Assembly (NCBI RefSeq): GCF_000403455.2
Contig: NZ_KE159715.1
Span: 169,637 to 233,636 of the forward strand
Direction: 5' to 3'
Source of the DNA: Dorea sp. 5-2
GTDB lineage: Bacteria > Bacillota > Clostridia > Lachnospirales > Lachnospiraceae
Length of the DNA: 64,000 bases
This document shows positions 62,322 to 64,000 of this stretch, in pieces. Position 1 is the stretch's first letter; the number at the start of each line of letters is the position of its first letter. The translations under genes were made by a program, and so were the position numbers. The notes under the pieces are model-generated. The model was not told the DNA's origin and made no database searches. It saw only the letters and a list, made by a program, of their open reading frames with translations.

Positions 62322-63476
62322 TCAGGAAGTGCCATATGTCCTTCCGATGTGTTGCATACTGCAGCATCCACATTCCGGGCAGATATGGATATCTAAGTTC
62401 CAGACTGTTTTCAGAAGTTCTGCCATGGACAGATGGATATATTTCGCTTTGAAACGCTGGCACCCCTGGAGCTTAAAGATCAGTTTTAGGTTTCTGGCCT
62501 TATACCGGTTATTTAGAAAGCCATAGTACCGGATTTTCTGAAAACCGGATGGCAGCACATGCATCAGGTAGCGCCGGATGAATTCTGTATGGTCCAGGGT
62601 GATCTGGCGCTTTGGTTCACCGGATATCTTCCCTCTGGCGGAAAAAGTGACCGTATCATCGGAAACGGAAAGGATCCGGCTGTTAGAAATAGCAATCTTG
62701 TGGGTATAACGCCCGAGGTATTCAATGGCATTGCCAAAACCGTTAAAGGTCTCTTTGATGTAGGGGCACCAGTCCATTCCATAAAGGCTGTTTTTCCATT
62801 CTTTCCAGTGATAGGAATTACGCAGCTTTTCACAGGAAGAAGAAAATGTAAGTACGCCGTTTTCGTAAAGAGAGGAAAGGCAGGCCATATATTTTCCTTT
62901 AAATTTGTCCCTCAGTACTTCTGTGCGGATAAAAAAGCTTTTGGAAGATTTTCGGATCTTCCCGTCTTTCGTAAGCCCGCCGCCGGAGACGATGCAGTGC
63001 ATGTGCACATGGTAACCCAGCTCCTGGTTCCATGTGTGGAGCACCTGGATGATACCGGGTGTTGCCCCAAGCCACTTCTTATCGGCAGATAATTCCAGAA
63101 GTGTTTCAGCGCAGCATCTGTGCAGCAGCCCATACAAAAGCTTTTGATTGCAGTAGAGAAGAGGGTTTAATTGATGGGGAAGCGTAAAGACGACATGAAA
63201 GTAAGGGGTATCAATGACCTCGGCCTTTCGCTTATCCACCCAGATTTCTTTCAGGACAGCCTGGCAGTTGGGGCAGTTACGGTTGCGGCAGGAGTTGTTA
63301 TGTATTTCCACGTGTCCGCAATCCGTACACTGGCTTAAGTTTACGCCAAGCTTGCCGGATTTACAGTTTAAGATGGCATGTGCAGCTTTCTGTTGTACAT
63401 TGGTCTGGTGATCGCTTTGGGCAGAATAGCTATCATAGGATTGTTCGAATATCTGCCGGATCTTGTAACTACTCAT
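62322..63476 (-). CDS. IS91-family (HUH, rolling-circle) transposase
   Basis: 384 residues from ATG 63474-63476, overlapping the recombinase stop by eight bases; an upstream GTG/TTG extension to 63500 is less likely. N-terminal zinc ribbon (CTDCGHVEIHNNSCRNRNCP), HUH motif in YHVHMHCIVSGGG, and Tyr in YLGRYTHKIAISN. Two further Cys pairs at the C-terminus (ICPECGCC). Mobilises DNA by single-stranded rolling-circle transfer. Appears intact. Confidence 0.92.
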   Translation of the reverse strand: MSSYKIRQIFEQSYDSYSAQSDHQTNVQQKAAHAILNCKSGKLGVNLSQCTDCGHVEIHNNSCRNRNCPNCQAVLKEIWVDKRKAEVIDTPYFHVVFTLPHQLNPLLYCNQKLLYGLLHRCCAETLLELSADKKWLGATPGIIQVLHTWNQELGYHVHMHCIVSGGGLTKDGKIRKSSKSFFIRTEVLRDKFKGKYMACLSSLYENGVLTFSSSCEKLRNSYHWKEWKNSLYGMDWCPYIKETFNGFGNAIEYLGRYTHKIAISNSRILSVSDDTVTFSARGKISGEPKRQITLDHTEFIRRYLMHVLPSGFQKIRYYGFLNNRYKARNLKLIFKLQGCQRFKAKYIHLSMAELLKTVWNLDIHICPECGCCSMQHIGRTYGTS

Positions 63477-64000
63477 GGGAAACACCAGCCATACGGTCAA
63501 GAGGGCTGACAGCCTGCCGGATGGAATTGCCGGAAAGATGGACGTAGATCGTGGTGGACAGCAGGGATTTATGCCCCATAAGAGCTTTTATGGTAAGCAG
63601 ATCCGTACCGTTTTCATACAGGTGTGTACCGAAAGCATGGCGGAAAGAATGACAGGTAAGCCTGCGTTCCCATCCAAGCCTGTCCTCGTGGGCATGGATG
63701 TGCCTTGAGAGGAAAAAGGTATCAATGGGGCTGTCCTCGCCGCGCTGCTTCGGGAAGAGATATCCCATAGGCCGTCCACATGCAAACCAGTACTGAGACA
63801 GAAGGTCAAGGGCCAATTTTGAAAGAATGGCATAGCGGTCATTCCTGCTTTTTGAGTGTGTGATGTGGAGGCGCATATTTTTGCGGCTGACATCTTCATA
63901 GCGGAGCCGGCAGACCTCACCGATGCGAAGGCCGGAAGAATACAGGAGGGTAACCATAGCCTTAGGCTTTAAATCAGGCATGGAAGAAATAAACTGCCAG
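63469..64000 (-). CDS. Tyrosine recombinase of the IS91-type element, 5' end beyond window
   Basis: Frame is open to the right edge (WQFISSMPDLKPKAMV...), so ATG 63981 is internal and the N-terminal SAM-like domain is outside. Catalytic set is visible: R in SSGLRIGEV, K in THSKSRNDR, HxxR in CHSFRHAFG, H in LMGHKSL, and Tyr in STTIYVHL. Pairing of a tyrosine recombinase with a Y1/Y2 IS91 transposase is known in Firmicutes. Confidence 0.9.
   Translation of the reverse strand, partial: WQFISSMPDLKPKAMVTLLYSSGLRIGEVCRLRYEDVSRKNMRLHITHSKSRNDRYAILSKLALDLLSQYWFACGRPMGYLFPKQRGEDSPIDTFFLSRHIHAHEDRLGWERRLTCHSFRHAFGTHLYENGTDLLTIKALMGHKSLLSTTIYVHLSGNSIRQAVSPLDRMAGVSHE

Noticed and set aside
1..64000. 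CRISPR arrays
   Set aside because: No regularly spaced direct repeats of 23-40 bases were seen; the only exact short repeats are promoter and coiled-coil gene duplications.

Overview
The window reads as a chromosomal stretch of an anaerobic, low-to-moderate GC Firmicute of the family Lachnospiraceae (Clostridium cluster XIVa; a gut relative of the [Clostridium] scindens/hylemonae/Dorea group is my best guess, not proven). Reasons: consensus sigma-A promoters and strong AGGAGG ribosome sites, a glycine-reductase (Stickland) locus with two in-frame UGA selenocysteine codons, DUF5716/DUF5717-type proteins that I know mainly from Lachnospiraceae, and an azlCD, BceAB-like and ROK/ABC sugar gene repertoire typical of that family.

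Layout. 1-1755: 3'-truncated glycogen debranching enzyme (minus). 2.0-6.9 kb: nfo-trmO, then a copper module (csoR and a CopA ATPase fused in frame to a CopZ-like domain), closed by a DnaQ-like exonuclease. 7.8-10.4 kb: an unusual cytosolic ParB-like/BMP fusion with a phosphoesterase. 10.4-14.6 kb: folate operon folC-folE-HD-folP-folBK (minus). 14.7-22.5 kb: divergent sugar locus (ROK repressor and one Gfo/Idh oxidoreductase leftward; a second Gfo/Idh oxidoreductase, ABC importer and TIM-barrel isomerase rightward). 22.6-23.9 kb: three paralogous small coiled-coil genes plus a 40-codon J-domain remnant. 24.2-26.9 kb: BceAB-like ABC transporter. 27-33 kb: cupin and a three-gene cluster of unknown function (large Ig/repeat protein, Hsp70/actin-like protein, TPR protein). 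33-36 kb: purB, azlCD, hemerythrin.

36.3-46.7 kb is the metabolic core: an alanine/glycine:cation symporter, a single glycine riboswitch followed by a degenerate second aptamer and a terminator, then grdX-grdE-grdB(Sec)-trxB-trxA-grdA(Sec)-grdC-grdD. The symporter can supply amino acid, the thioredoxin pair supplies electrons, GrdBE releases ammonia, GrdA carries the carboxymethyl-selenoether and GrdCD releases acetyl phosphate. Internal promoters and terminators split the locus so that trxA-grdA can be made in excess.

46.8-58.6 kb: an LRR-type surface protein, a GNAT-ThrE fusion exporter, a degenerate sirtuin, gltX, a UvrD-like helicase, DUF1292, an orphan sugar-binding lipoprotein, a GlgX pseudoenzyme that lacks all three catalytic carboxylates, TraX, DUF5662 and tRNA-Leu. 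From the tRNA to the right edge (58.6-64 kb) the DNA becomes AT-rich and decayed: an Lnt-like hydrolase, an HTH gene with a nonsense codon, a truncated nuclease-fold protein, a frameshifted GyrI-like gene, and an IS91-type transposase with its tyrosine recombinase running off the end. This looks like an integrated accessory island adjoining the tRNA gene.
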